Source: Alphaproteobacteria bacterium
GTDB taxonomy: Bacteria > Myxococcota_A > UBA796 > GCA-2862545
Direction of reading: 5' to 3'
Assembly (NCBI GenBank): GCA_020632885.1
Contig: JACKEQ010000083.1
Location: 1-9,635 of the forward strand
DNA: 9,635 nucleotides
Shown: one piece after another, positions 1-5,772 of the stretch
Numbering within the stretch: position 1 is the first letter of the stretch
Layout: every line of letters starts with the position of its first letter
Made by a program: the position numbers and the translations under genes
Notes under the pieces: model-generated
Databases searched by the model: none
The model's input: only the letters and a program-made list of their open reading frames with translations
Told to the model about the DNA's origin: nothing

Positions 1-1
1 T

Positions 2-64
2 GGCGTCTCCCTCGACCCGTCGTTCATCGACCCCGACGACACCGACCCCGCGATCGTGCCCTAG
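2..64 (+). CDS. C-terminal end of an unidentified protein (partial)
   Basis: The first bases read in frame as 20 codons rich in Asp and Pro, ending in TAG at 62-64. The tail is GVSLDPSFIDPDDTDPAIVP. An acidic, proline-rich end is typical of a flexible C-terminus, but no domain can be named from 20 residues. Its stop shares the palindrome CTAG (61-64) with the stop of the minus-strand gene that follows, so the two genes converge with overlapping stop codons. It is called coding because the frame is open to the window edge and ends exactly where the neighbour ends. The rest of the gene lies upstream of the window. Confidence 0.5.
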   Translation, partial: GVSLDPSFIDPDDTDPAIVP

Positions 65-666
65 CCGATCGTCGTCGGGTTTCGCGCGAGCGTGGCCAGG
101 CGGGCCCGTGCCTCCTGGGCGTCTTCGTCTTCCTCGCGTCGGCAGCTCTCGATCCAGTGCAGGAGGAGCCGCGCGGCCCAGTCGGCCTGGTGGTCGTCGT
201 CGAAGCGCAGCGCGTGGATCGCCTCGCCCTCCCGCACGACGAGGAAGGGTCCGACTGCGTCCGAGCCCGCCGAGACCGAGCTGATCACGTGGACCGACAG
301 GCGACCGCGCTCGATCTCGTCCGGGTCCGACCACACGAGGTGATGAGCCTGGAGCCGCATGACGCCCACGTGCTGGGCGCGGAGCCGAGAGAGCACGAGC
401 TGCCAGCCCACGGGCAGGAGGAGCATGACGACCTCCAGCAGGAGGACGGCCGTCAGCGCGACCGTGAGCATGGGCTCGTGCATGCGCACCAGCGCGACGA
501 TCGCGGCTCCGAGCAGCGCCACGCTCCCCACGAGCGCCACGCCCATCGCGAGGGCCAGTCGGGGGCGCCAGGTCCCGCGCACCCGGACCGTCAGGGCACC
601 CGGCTCCGCGCGCACCTGGACCAGCGGCGGCCATCTCTCGGGGTCGAGCCAGCGGGTGGGATCCAT
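61..666 (-). CDS. Small two-TM membrane protein, possible PH-like C-terminal domain
   Basis: This is a 201-residue protein of unrecognised family. Residues 1-35 are soluble and contain a strand-like, Val-rich stretch. Two hydrophobic helices follow at about 36-60 and 66-92 with a very short charged turn (RMHEP), suggesting a membrane hairpin with both ends in the cytoplasm. Residues 97-172 look like a compact mixed domain of alternating hydrophobic strands ending in an amphipathic helix around HQADWAARLLLHWIES. That layout recalls bacterial PH-like membrane proteins, but this is inference. The tail is Glu/Arg-rich. ATG at 666 is preceded by GAGGA about 10 bases upstream. It is transcribed divergently from the peroxiredoxin gene across a 122-base spacer. 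The protein encoded at 3969-4487 has a similar plan. Confidence 0.72.
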   Translation of the reverse strand: MDPTRWLDPERWPPLVQVRAEPGALTVRVRGTWRPRLALAMGVALVGSVALLGAAIVALVRMHEPMLTVALTAVLLLEVVMLLLPVGWQLVLSRLRAQHVGVMRLQAHHLVWSDPDEIERGRLSVHVISSVSAGSDAVGPFLVVREGEAIHALRFDDDHQADWAARLLLHWIESCRREEDEDAQEARARLATLARNPTTIG

Positions 667-693
667 CGGGGGACGATCCTCGCACGGTTGCCC

Positions 694-721
694 TTGTCGC
701 GCGGGACCAGGTGTGCAGAAT
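694..721 (+). promoter_or_regulatory. Possible sigma70-like promoter for the peroxiredoxin gene
   Basis: In the divergent spacer, TTGTCG (694-699) and CAGAAT (716-721) are 16 bases apart, resembling -35 and -10 boxes. This would give a leader of roughly 60 bases before the ATG at 789. Such matches are easy to find by chance, and the preferred promoter sequence of this organism is unknown. No regulator operator was recognised. Confidence 0.25.
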
Positions 722-778
722 GGCTCCTCGCCCGGTGGACCCGTTGGCGAGCGATGACTTTCACCGGGCTCGGCCCAC

Positions 779-783
779 GGGAG
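779..783 (+). promoter_or_regulatory. Ribosome binding site fixing the peroxiredoxin start
   Basis: GGGAG lies five bases before ATG 789. The frame stays open upstream to ATG 720 and GTG 711, which would add 23-26 residues. Only the 789 start has this well-placed site, and it gives the usual family N-terminus (MSIIGNKAPHF). Confidence 0.7.
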
Positions 784-788
784 ACAGG

Positions 789-1358
789 ATGAGCATCATC
801 GGGAACAAGGCGCCCCACTTCGCTGGCGAGGCCGCCAAGGACGGCGAGATCGTCGAGATCAGCCTGGACCAGTACGCCGGCAAGTGGCTCGTGCTGTTCT
901 TCTACCCCCTCGACTTCACGTTCGTCTGCCCGACCGAGCTCGTGGCGTTCTCGGACCGCGCGGAGGACTTCAAGGCCATCGGCGCCGAGATCCTCGGTGT
1001 GTCCGTCGACAGCGTGCACACGCACCTCGCGTGGATGCGCACCCCCCGCAACCAGGCCGGAGTGGGCGACCTCGCGTACCCGCTCCTCTCGGACATCAAC
1101 AAGACCGTCTGCAGCGACTACGACGTCCTCCTCGACGGCGTGGCCCTCCGCGGCGTGTTCCTGATCGACCCCGACGGCATGGTGCAGTCCGCCACCGTCA
1201 ACAACCTGCCCGTCGGCCGCAACGTCGACGAGGTGCTCCGCACCGTCCAGGCCTACCAGTACGTGCGCGAGCACGGCGGCACCTGCCCGGCCAACTGGCA
1301 CCAGGGCGACGCCGGCATGGACGCCACCCTCGACGGCGTGAAGAAGGTCATCGGCTGA
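789..1358 (+). CDS. Typical 2-Cys peroxiredoxin (AhpC/Prx1 type)
   Basis: This cytosolic thiol peroxidase reduces hydrogen peroxide, organic hydroperoxides and possibly peroxynitrite. The 189-residue length is normal for the family. The peroxidatic cysteine is C47 in FTFVCPTE, and the resolving cysteine is C166 in GGTCPANW near the C-terminus. R121 (ALRGVFLID) fits the conserved active-site arginine. A further cysteine, C108, is present. In this family C47 becomes a sulfenic acid and then forms a disulfide with C166 of the partner subunit, which a thioredoxin or AhpF reduces. The next gene encodes a thioredoxin and no ahpF is in the window, so thioredoxin is the likely reductant. The C-terminal YF motif of hyperoxidation-sensitive eukaryotic enzymes is absent. 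AhpC and Prx1 labels cannot be separated from sequence alone. Confidence 0.96.
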   Translation: MSIIGNKAPHFAGEAAKDGEIVEISLDQYAGKWLVLFFYPLDFTFVCPTELVAFSDRAEDFKAIGAEILGVSVDSVHTHLAWMRTPRNQAGVGDLAYPLLSDINKTVCSDYDVLLDGVALRGVFLIDPDGMVQSATVNNLPVGRNVDEVLRTVQAYQYVREHGGTCPANWHQGDAGMDATLDGVKKVIG

Positions 1359-1367
1359 ACCAACGAC

Positions 1368-1391
1368 GGGACGGCGCTCGTGCGCCGTCCC
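1368..1391 (+). terminator. Perfect 10-bp hairpin between peroxiredoxin and thioredoxin genes
   Basis: GGGACGGCGC (1368-1377) and its exact complement GCGCCGTCCC (1382-1391) enclose a 4-base TCGT loop, nine bases after the peroxiredoxin stop. No T-run follows, and the thioredoxin Shine-Dalgarno GGAGG (1396-1400) starts five bases later. It may be a leaky terminator or attenuator, or a 3'-end stabiliser of the peroxiredoxin message. The stem is certain from sequence; its role is inferred. Confidence 0.6.
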
Positions 1392-1405
1392 ACCTGGAGG
1401 GCGTC

Positions 1406-1729
1406 ATGGCCGCCACCGATCTGGACGACGGGACCTTCACCGCAGCCCTCGCCGATGCGCCGATGGCGATCGTCGACTTCCATGCGGGCTGGTGCGGGCC
1501 GTGCATCATGTTCAAGCCCAAGTTCAAGCGGATCTCGGGCGACTACCCGCACGTGAGCTTCTTCATGGTGGACGGGGAGAAGGCTCCGGAGGCCCGCAAG
1601 ACCGTGCAGATCGACAACCTGCCCTTCTTCGCGGTCTACCGCGACGGCCAGCTCCTCGAGGGTCTCTCCACGGCCAACGAGGAGGCCTTCCGCGCGTTCG
1701 TCGAGAAGCACTTCGGGACGGCCCCGTGA
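1406..1729 (+). CDS. Thioredoxin-family protein
   Basis: A 107-residue single-domain cytosolic thioredoxin. The redox motif WCGPC is at residues 29-33 in AGWCGPCIMFKP, and the conserved cis-proline is P73 in NLPFFAVYRDG. Length and layout match classical thioredoxins, although the residues after the site (IMFKPKFKRI) and the short N-terminus differ from E. coli TrxA. It probably reduces the C47-C166 disulfide of the adjacent peroxiredoxin. That partnership is inferred from gene order and known peroxiredoxin chemistry. GGAGG sits five bases before ATG 1406, a strong site. The stop overlaps the next start as GTGA (1726-1729). There is no signal peptide, so a periplasmic role is unlikely. No thioredoxin reductase gene is in the window. 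Confidence 0.93.
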   Translation: MAATDLDDGTFTAALADAPMAIVDFHAGWCGPCIMFKPKFKRISGDYPHVSFFMVDGEKAPEARKTVQIDNLPFFAVYRDGQLLEGLSTANEEAFRAFVEKHFGTAP

Positions 1730-1971
1730 AGGCCAGCGTCATCCGGAAGCTCGCCAAGGAGCACACGGGCGACGCCCTCGAGGCTGCCGCGGAGGCAATC
1801 GCCGAGCGGGAGGAGGACATCCTCGGCGTCGAGGGCGCCGACCTCGGCGAGAAGCTCACCCACGTCATGCTCGCGATGCGCGTCGCGCGGCGTGTGGAGG
1901 GCGGTGAGGACCTGAAGGACGCCTTCCGCGACGAGATGGCGGGTGTCCGGGAGATCCTCGAGAACGAATGA
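1726..1971 (+). CDS. Small acidic helical protein, DUF6952-like candidate
   Basis: This 81-residue protein starts with GTG 1726, overlapping the thioredoxin stop by four bases, and ends overlapping the next start by four bases (ATGA). Residues 1-10 (KASVIRKLAK) form a short basic patch. The rest alternates Ala/Glu-rich helices (about 14-32, 42-58, 63-80) with no cysteine, so it is not itself a thiol carrier. From memory, small proteins annotated DUF6952 begin with a similar VI.xL pattern and sit beside peroxiredoxin and thioredoxin genes in Bacteroidota. I could not verify that match. Tight coupling suggests it is made in step with the thioredoxin and acts as a partner or regulator; its function is unknown. 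No clear Shine-Dalgarno precedes the GTG, consistent with translational coupling. Confidence 0.82.
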   Translation: MKASVIRKLAKEHTGDALEAAAEAIAEREEDILGVEGADLGEKLTHVMLAMRVARRVEGGEDLKDAFRDEMAGVREILENE

Positions 1972-2840
1972 GACGCCTCGTCGTCGTGGGCGCGGGCGCC
2001 ATCGGAGGAGGCCTCGGCGGTCTCCTCGCGGCCGCCGGCCTCGACGTGGCGCTCGTCCAGCGCGGAGAGCACGGGCGGGTCATCCGGGAGACGGGCCTGC
2101 GGGTCGCGTCCGTGCTCGGCGTGCACGTGTGGTTCCCCGAGTGCGTCGATTCCCTCGACGTCGACGGCCTCTCTGCGGACGATCACGTCCTCGTGGCCAC
2201 CCGCCTCCCCGATGCGCGGGCCGTCTACCGGGCCCTCGAGGGGACCGCCGCCACGGTCGTGGTCGGGCAGAACGGGGTGCACGGGATCCAGTGGGCGGAG
2301 GCGAGCTGCCCGCGGGTGGTCGCCACCATGGTCTGGGTGCCGTCCGAGCACCTGGAGCCCGGTCACGTGCGGATCTACGGCGATCCGGTCCCGGGTCGGG
2401 TGGACGTCGGTCCCGGCGGAGAAGCCCTGCGCGACGCGCTCCGCGCAGCGGGCTTCCAGAGTGACGTGCGCGACCCCATCCTCCCCTGGGTCCACGCCAA
2501 GTGGCTCACGAACCTCGCGGGGCTCGCGTTCCGGGCGGGTGTACCCGAGCGTGCGACGGACCTCATGGAGGAGGGCAGGGCTGTGCTGGACGCGGCGGGC
2601 GTGCCCCATGTCCTCGACGAGCTGCTCGCCGAGGTCGGGGGGATCCGGCTGTGCAGGATCGACGGGCGCGAGCGCGTCGCGGGCGGTTCCTCCGTGCACG
2701 GACGCCTGCGCGACCGGCCCGCCGAGCAGCCCTGGCTCAACGGCGAGCTGCTCCGGATCGCACGTCGGGCTGGCGTGCCCACACCGGTGCACGACGCGCT
2801 CGCGGACGGCCTGCCGCCGTCGGCGGGTCTTGCGGGGTAG
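1968..2840 (+). CDS. Ketopantoate reductase (ApbA/PanE) family oxidoreductase
   Basis: A 290-residue NAD(P)-dependent reductase, close to the family length of about 300. The N-terminal Rossmann fold has GAGAIGGGLGGLLAAAG (residues 8-24). QNG occurs at 101-103. The helical C-terminal domain has K178 in HAKWLTNLA, matching the catalytic lysine of PanE. It also has E253 before the LNGELL helix (257-262), matching the PanE substrate-binding glutamate. PanE reduces 2-dehydropantoate to pantoate with NADPH in pantothenate and CoA synthesis. Many family members act on other 2-oxo acids, so the panE symbol is withheld. ATG 1968 overlaps the preceding stop by four bases. Placement with peroxiredoxin and thioredoxin genes, and no other pan gene nearby, makes a pantothenate role uncertain. 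Confidence 0.88.
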   Translation: MRRLVVVGAGAIGGGLGGLLAAAGLDVALVQRGEHGRVIRETGLRVASVLGVHVWFPECVDSLDVDGLSADDHVLVATRLPDARAVYRALEGTAATVVVGQNGVHGIQWAEASCPRVVATMVWVPSEHLEPGHVRIYGDPVPGRVDVGPGGEALRDALRAAGFQSDVRDPILPWVHAKWLTNLAGLAFRAGVPERATDLMEEGRAVLDAAGVPHVLDELLAEVGGIRLCRIDGRERVAGGSSVHGRLRDRPAEQPWLNGELLRIARRAGVPTPVHDALADGLPPSAGLAG

Positions 2841-2848
2841 GCTCGGTC

Positions 2849-2853
2849 AGGAG
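2849..2853 (+). promoter_or_regulatory. Ribosome binding site fixing the metallopeptidase start
   Basis: AGGAG lies six bases before ATG 2860. An in-frame TTG at 2830 would add ten residues (a more basic signal-peptide start) and overlap the previous gene, but lacks a comparable site. Confidence 0.6.
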
Positions 2854-2859
2854 ACCCGC

Positions 2860-3969
2860 ATGCTCTTCGTCACGGTGGCGCTCGCAGCGCCCGTGTACAA
2901 CAACGACGAGATCACCCTCGGGTTCGACGACCCACCGCGCGCGGCCCTGGAGGCCGGGCTGAAGCAGGGTCTCGCGGCGCATGGGCTGTCCCTGGAACGA
3001 CCCCTGGGTGCCGTGAGCGTGCCCGAGCTCGTGGGCCTGTTCGTGGCGACCTCCTCTGACGTGCGGGAGGGCGAGATCGACCTCCAGCTCCGCGACACGC
3101 GGGTGTCGGTCTGGGAGGACGGGCGCACGCTGAAGGTCGCCAGCGCCCCCGGCGGACCCTCGAGCACGGCGGGGCCCGACATGGCGACCCTCGTGGAGCG
3201 GTACGGCCTGGGCCCACCCAGCACCGAGGGCGGCAGGAGCTGGGAGCCCCAGGTGACCTTCGCCATCGAGCAGGCCCTCGGGGTGCTGAGCGACGCCGAG
3301 CGCGCGCACCTGGCGGGGATCCGCTGGGTCCGCCGCCCGCGCGGTGAGGCCCGCCTTCGGCCGCCGGGTGGGCTCCACGCTGCCACCTACGTCGCGGAGG
3401 GTCTCGACGTGCGCATCGAGGTCTACGACGACGCAGCGTCCCCGACCACGCGGTTCGTCGGGACCCTCGATCGGCCGTTCACCCCCGCCACGGGCGTGAT
3501 CCTCCACGAGATCGGCCACGCCATCGCGGACTCGGCCTTGCGGGAGCTCACGGTCGGCTTCGAGACCCAGCGGGCCGAGCACGAGCGCCTGCGGCAGGAG
3601 CACGAGCGCGGCGTGGACGCGCTGAATGCGTCGATCACGCGCTACAACGCTCGCCCGACGGACGCCGGGCGGGCCGCCATCGAGCGGGAGGGGGAGCGGA
3701 TCCGCGCTCTGGGTGCGGACCTCGACGCTCGGGCGCACACCCTGGAGACCGCGCGCGTGGCGCTGGAGGCCTCGTCGGCGGTCTCCCCGCTCGCCCTCCT
3801 GTTCGCCCGCGAGGTCCCGGGCGCTTGCACGTCCTACGGGCGCACCTCGCCCGACGAGGCGTTCGCCGAGGCCTTCGCGCTCTACCACGTCGACCGTCCT
3901 GCGCTGGAGCGCGCACAACCCGCGGCAGTCGCGTGGTTCGCATCCGGGAAGCACCTCGAGGGGCCCTGA
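2860..3969 (+). CDS. Putative secreted zinc metallopeptidase (gluzincin, HEIGH)
   Basis: A 369-residue protein. The first 10 residues (MLFVTVALAA) form a very short hydrophobic stretch ending in a plausible signal-peptidase site, so export is likely but the signal is unusually short. The zinc motif HEIGH is at 216-220, directly after a strand (TGVIL). Near the C-terminus, DEAFAEAFALYH (332-343) supplies a candidate third ligand, E333 or E337, in the style of anthrax lethal factor-like peptidases. Between the two zinc elements lies a charged Arg/Glu/Ala coiled-coil insert (about 233-305). Residues 15-200 are not assigned to a family, though VSVWEDGRTLKVA suggests beta structure. C323 is the only cysteine. 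The stop overlaps the next start as TGATG. Substrate is unknown, and proteolysis is inferred only from the motifs. Confidence 0.78.
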   Translation: MLFVTVALAAPVYNNDEITLGFDDPPRAALEAGLKQGLAAHGLSLERPLGAVSVPELVGLFVATSSDVREGEIDLQLRDTRVSVWEDGRTLKVASAPGGPSSTAGPDMATLVERYGLGPPSTEGGRSWEPQVTFAIEQALGVLSDAERAHLAGIRWVRRPRGEARLRPPGGLHAATYVAEGLDVRIEVYDDAASPTTRFVGTLDRPFTPATGVILHEIGHAIADSALRELTVGFETQRAEHERLRQEHERGVDALNASITRYNARPTDAGRAAIEREGERIRALGADLDARAHTLETARVALEASSAVSPLALLFAREVPGACTSYGRTSPDEAFAEAFALYHVDRPALERAQPAAVAWFASGKHLEGP

Positions 3970-4487
3970 TGCACGTGAAGCCCCCCGCCGGCGTGGACGT
4001 GTGGGAGGTCGAGCACGGATGGGCGGTGCGCTTCCCGCTCCCGGTGCACAAGGAGCGCGTTCTTCTCGCGGGCATGGGAGCGACGTCCCTCGTCGGCACG
4101 CTGGTCGCCGTGACCGTGCCGCCCATCGCGATGATCGCTGCGCTGCTCGTCGTGGTGTCGTGGACCGGGGCGATCCTCGTGCGGGGTCCGGACGTGGGGC
4201 CCACCGTGTTCGTGGCGCCCACGGGCCTCGAGGGCTTCGGAACGGCGGTGGCTGCGCGGGACCTGCTGGGGGTGCGCGTGCGGCGCGGGTGGACGACCCA
4301 TGTGCTCGAGGCCGTCACGCCAGCGGGAACCGTGGAGCTCGCGCGGTTCCCGTCCTGGCCGTCCACCGTGGATCCGGAAGGGCTGGAGGCGTGGCTGAAC
4401 GACCTCGTGGCGCCCCTGGTGCGTGACGGTGCTGCCCGGCGCGGCAGCAAGGCGGAGGTCCCGGAGCCGCTGAAGTCGCTCCGCTGA
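3969..4487 (+). CDS. Small two-TM membrane protein, last gene of the redox block
   Basis: A 172-residue protein of unrecognised family. Residues 1-29 form a short soluble lead with strand pattern (VWEVEHGWAVRFP). Two hydrophobic helices follow at about 31-51 and 53-72 with a Pro-Pro turn between them. The domain at 79-149 has alternating strands (VFVAPTGLEGFG, VRVRRGWTTHVLEAV, TVELARF) and a final helix (GLEAWLNDLVAPLV), reminiscent of PH-like folds. The tail is basic and Pro-rich. ATG 3969 overlaps the metallopeptidase stop by one base, and GAGGGG sits five bases before it, so it is co-translated with that gene. The plan resembles the protein at 61-666. A role in anchoring or regulating the secreted peptidase is possible but unsupported. 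Confidence 0.8.
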   Translation: MHVKPPAGVDVWEVEHGWAVRFPLPVHKERVLLAGMGATSLVGTLVAVTVPPIAMIAALLVVVSWTGAILVRGPDVGPTVFVAPTGLEGFGTAVAARDLLGVRVRRGWTTHVLEAVTPAGTVELARFPSWPSTVDPEGLEAWLNDLVAPLVRDGAARRGSKAEVPEPLKSLR

Positions 4488-4491
4488 GCAG

Positions 4492-4517
4492 GAGAGGCGC
4501 CCCGTGGGGCGCCTCTC
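4492..4517. terminator. Bidirectional terminator hairpin between convergent blocks
   Basis: GAGAGGCGCCCC (4492-4503) pairs perfectly with GGGGCGCCTCTC (4506-4517) around a GT centre, which in RNA would open to a 10-11 bp stem with a 4-6 base loop. It fills most of the 37-base space between the stop at 4485-4487 and the nqrF stop at 4525-4527. The plus-strand side is followed by GTGGTTCTC, only modestly T-rich. The minus side has no T-run. Position and symmetry support termination for both sides. Confidence 0.72.
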
Positions 4518-4524
4518 GTGGTTC

Positions 4525-5763
4525 TCAACCGAAGTCGTCGAAGCGGATCATCTCGGGTGGAACACCCAGGTCGTCCAGCATCTTGAGGACGGCCGAGAGC
4601 ATCATGGGCGGCCCGCAGATGTAGTACTCGATGTCCTCGGGCGCCTCGTGCTTCGAGAGGTACTCGTCGAGGAGCACCTTGTGGATGAAGCCGCGGAGGC
4701 CGGTCCAGTTGTCCTCGGGCAGCGGGTCCGACATCGCGACGTACATCTTGAAGTTCGGGAAGCGCTCCTCGAGCTCGCGGAACTCGTCCTCGTAGAACAT
4801 CTCCTTGTTCGACCGCGCGCCGTACCAGTAGGTGATCTTCCGGTTGGTCTTCTGGGTCTTCATGAGATGGAACATCTGCGACCGCAGGGGCGCCATGCCG
4901 GCACCGCCGCCGATGTAGCACATCTCCCGCTCGGTCTCGTTGATCTTGAACTCGCCGTACGGGCCGGAGAGCATGACCTTGTCGCCGGGCTTGAGGCTGA
5001 AGATCCACGAGCTGCACACGCCGCCGGGGACGTTGGGCATCCGGGGGGGCGGGGACGCGATGCGGATGTTGAGCATCACGATGTCGCCTTCCGCGGGGTA
5101 GTTCGCCATCGAGTAGGCGCGGAAGACGCCGTCCTCGTCGCAGAACGCCTTGCCCGCCCACACGTTGTACGTGTCCCAGTCGCCGTGGTACTCGGGCTGG
5201 ATGTTGCCCTTGAGGGTCTCGTAGTCGAGCTTGTACTTCGGCACGTCGATCTGGATGTAGCCACCCGGCTCGAAGTCCATGTGCATGCCCTCGGGCAGCT
5301 GGACGACGAACTCCTTGATGAAGGTCGCGACGTTGTCGTTGCTCTTCACGGTGCACTCGAACTTCTGCACGCCGAAGATCTCTTCGTGCAGCTCGATCTC
5401 CATGTCCTGCTTGACCTTCACCTGGCAGGCGAGCCGCACGTGCTCCTTGCGCTCCTTGAGGGAGAGCTGGCCGACCTCGGTGGGCAGGACGTCGCCGCCG
5501 CCGCTGATGACCTTGCACTTGCACATGGCGCAGGTGCCGCCACCGCCGCAGGCGGACGGGATGAAGATCTTCTGACCCGCCATCGCGGAGAGCAGGGACT
5601 GGCCGGGCTTGACCACCTGGGTCTTCCCGGGGTCGCCGTTGATCAGGATCTTCACGTCGTTGTCGGACACCAGCGTGGCCTTCGCCACGGCGAGCACGGC
5701 GACCAGCAGGAGGATGACGACGGTGAAGACCGTGACCGCGGCGACGATGACCATGGGGTCCAT
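4525..5763 (-). CDS. nqrF: NqrF, NADH-oxidising subunit of Na+-NQR
   Basis: The 412-residue entry subunit of the Na+-translocating NADH:quinone oxidoreductase oxidises NADH at an FAD and passes electrons to a 2Fe-2S centre. One N-terminal membrane helix spans about 4-27. The ferredoxin-like domain holds the cluster ligands C72, C78, C81 and C113 (ACGGGGTCAMCKC and RLACQV), with an extra C83. FAD-binding RAYSMANYP is at 216-224. The NADH domain has GGGAGMAPLRS (285-295) and CGPPMM (383-388), and the protein ends in an aromatic acidic tail (FDDFG). AGGAGG (5774-5769) lies five bases before ATG 5763 and overlaps the nqrE stop. It is the last gene of the operon, facing the redox block tail to tail. 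No nqrM or apbE follows it. Confidence 0.98.
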   Translation of the reverse strand: MDPMVIVAAVTVFTVVILLLVAVLAVAKATLVSDNDVKILINGDPGKTQVVKPGQSLLSAMAGQKIFIPSACGGGGTCAMCKCKVISGGGDVLPTEVGQLSLKERKEHVRLACQVKVKQDMEIELHEEIFGVQKFECTVKSNDNVATFIKEFVVQLPEGMHMDFEPGGYIQIDVPKYKLDYETLKGNIQPEYHGDWDTYNVWAGKAFCDEDGVFRAYSMANYPAEGDIVMLNIRIASPPPRMPNVPGGVCSSWIFSLKPGDKVMLSGPYGEFKINETEREMCYIGGGAGMAPLRSQMFHLMKTQKTNRKITYWYGARSNKEMFYEDEFRELEERFPNFKMYVAMSDPLPEDNWTGLRGFIHKVLLDEYLSKHEAPEDIEYYICGPPMMLSAVLKMLDDLGVPPEMIRFDDFG

Positions 5764-5772
5764 GGACGCCTC

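Noticed and set aside
711..788. Longer peroxiredoxin start at GTG 711 or ATG 720
   Set aside because: The added residues are not family-like and lack a good ribosome site; ATG 789 has GGGAG five bases upstream and gives the normal N-terminus.
884..1405. Upstream in-frame extension of the thioredoxin into the peroxiredoxin gene (fusion)
   Set aside because: The upstream residues are Arg/Pro-rich frame-shadow sequence; GGAGG and ATG 1406 clearly mark an independent thioredoxin start.
2212..2859. Upstream in-frame extension of the metallopeptidase to position 2212
   Set aside because: The extra 216 residues are Ser/Arg/Cys/Pro-rich out-of-frame sequence within the ketopantoate reductase gene; the start at 2860 has a good ribosome site and signal-like N-terminus.
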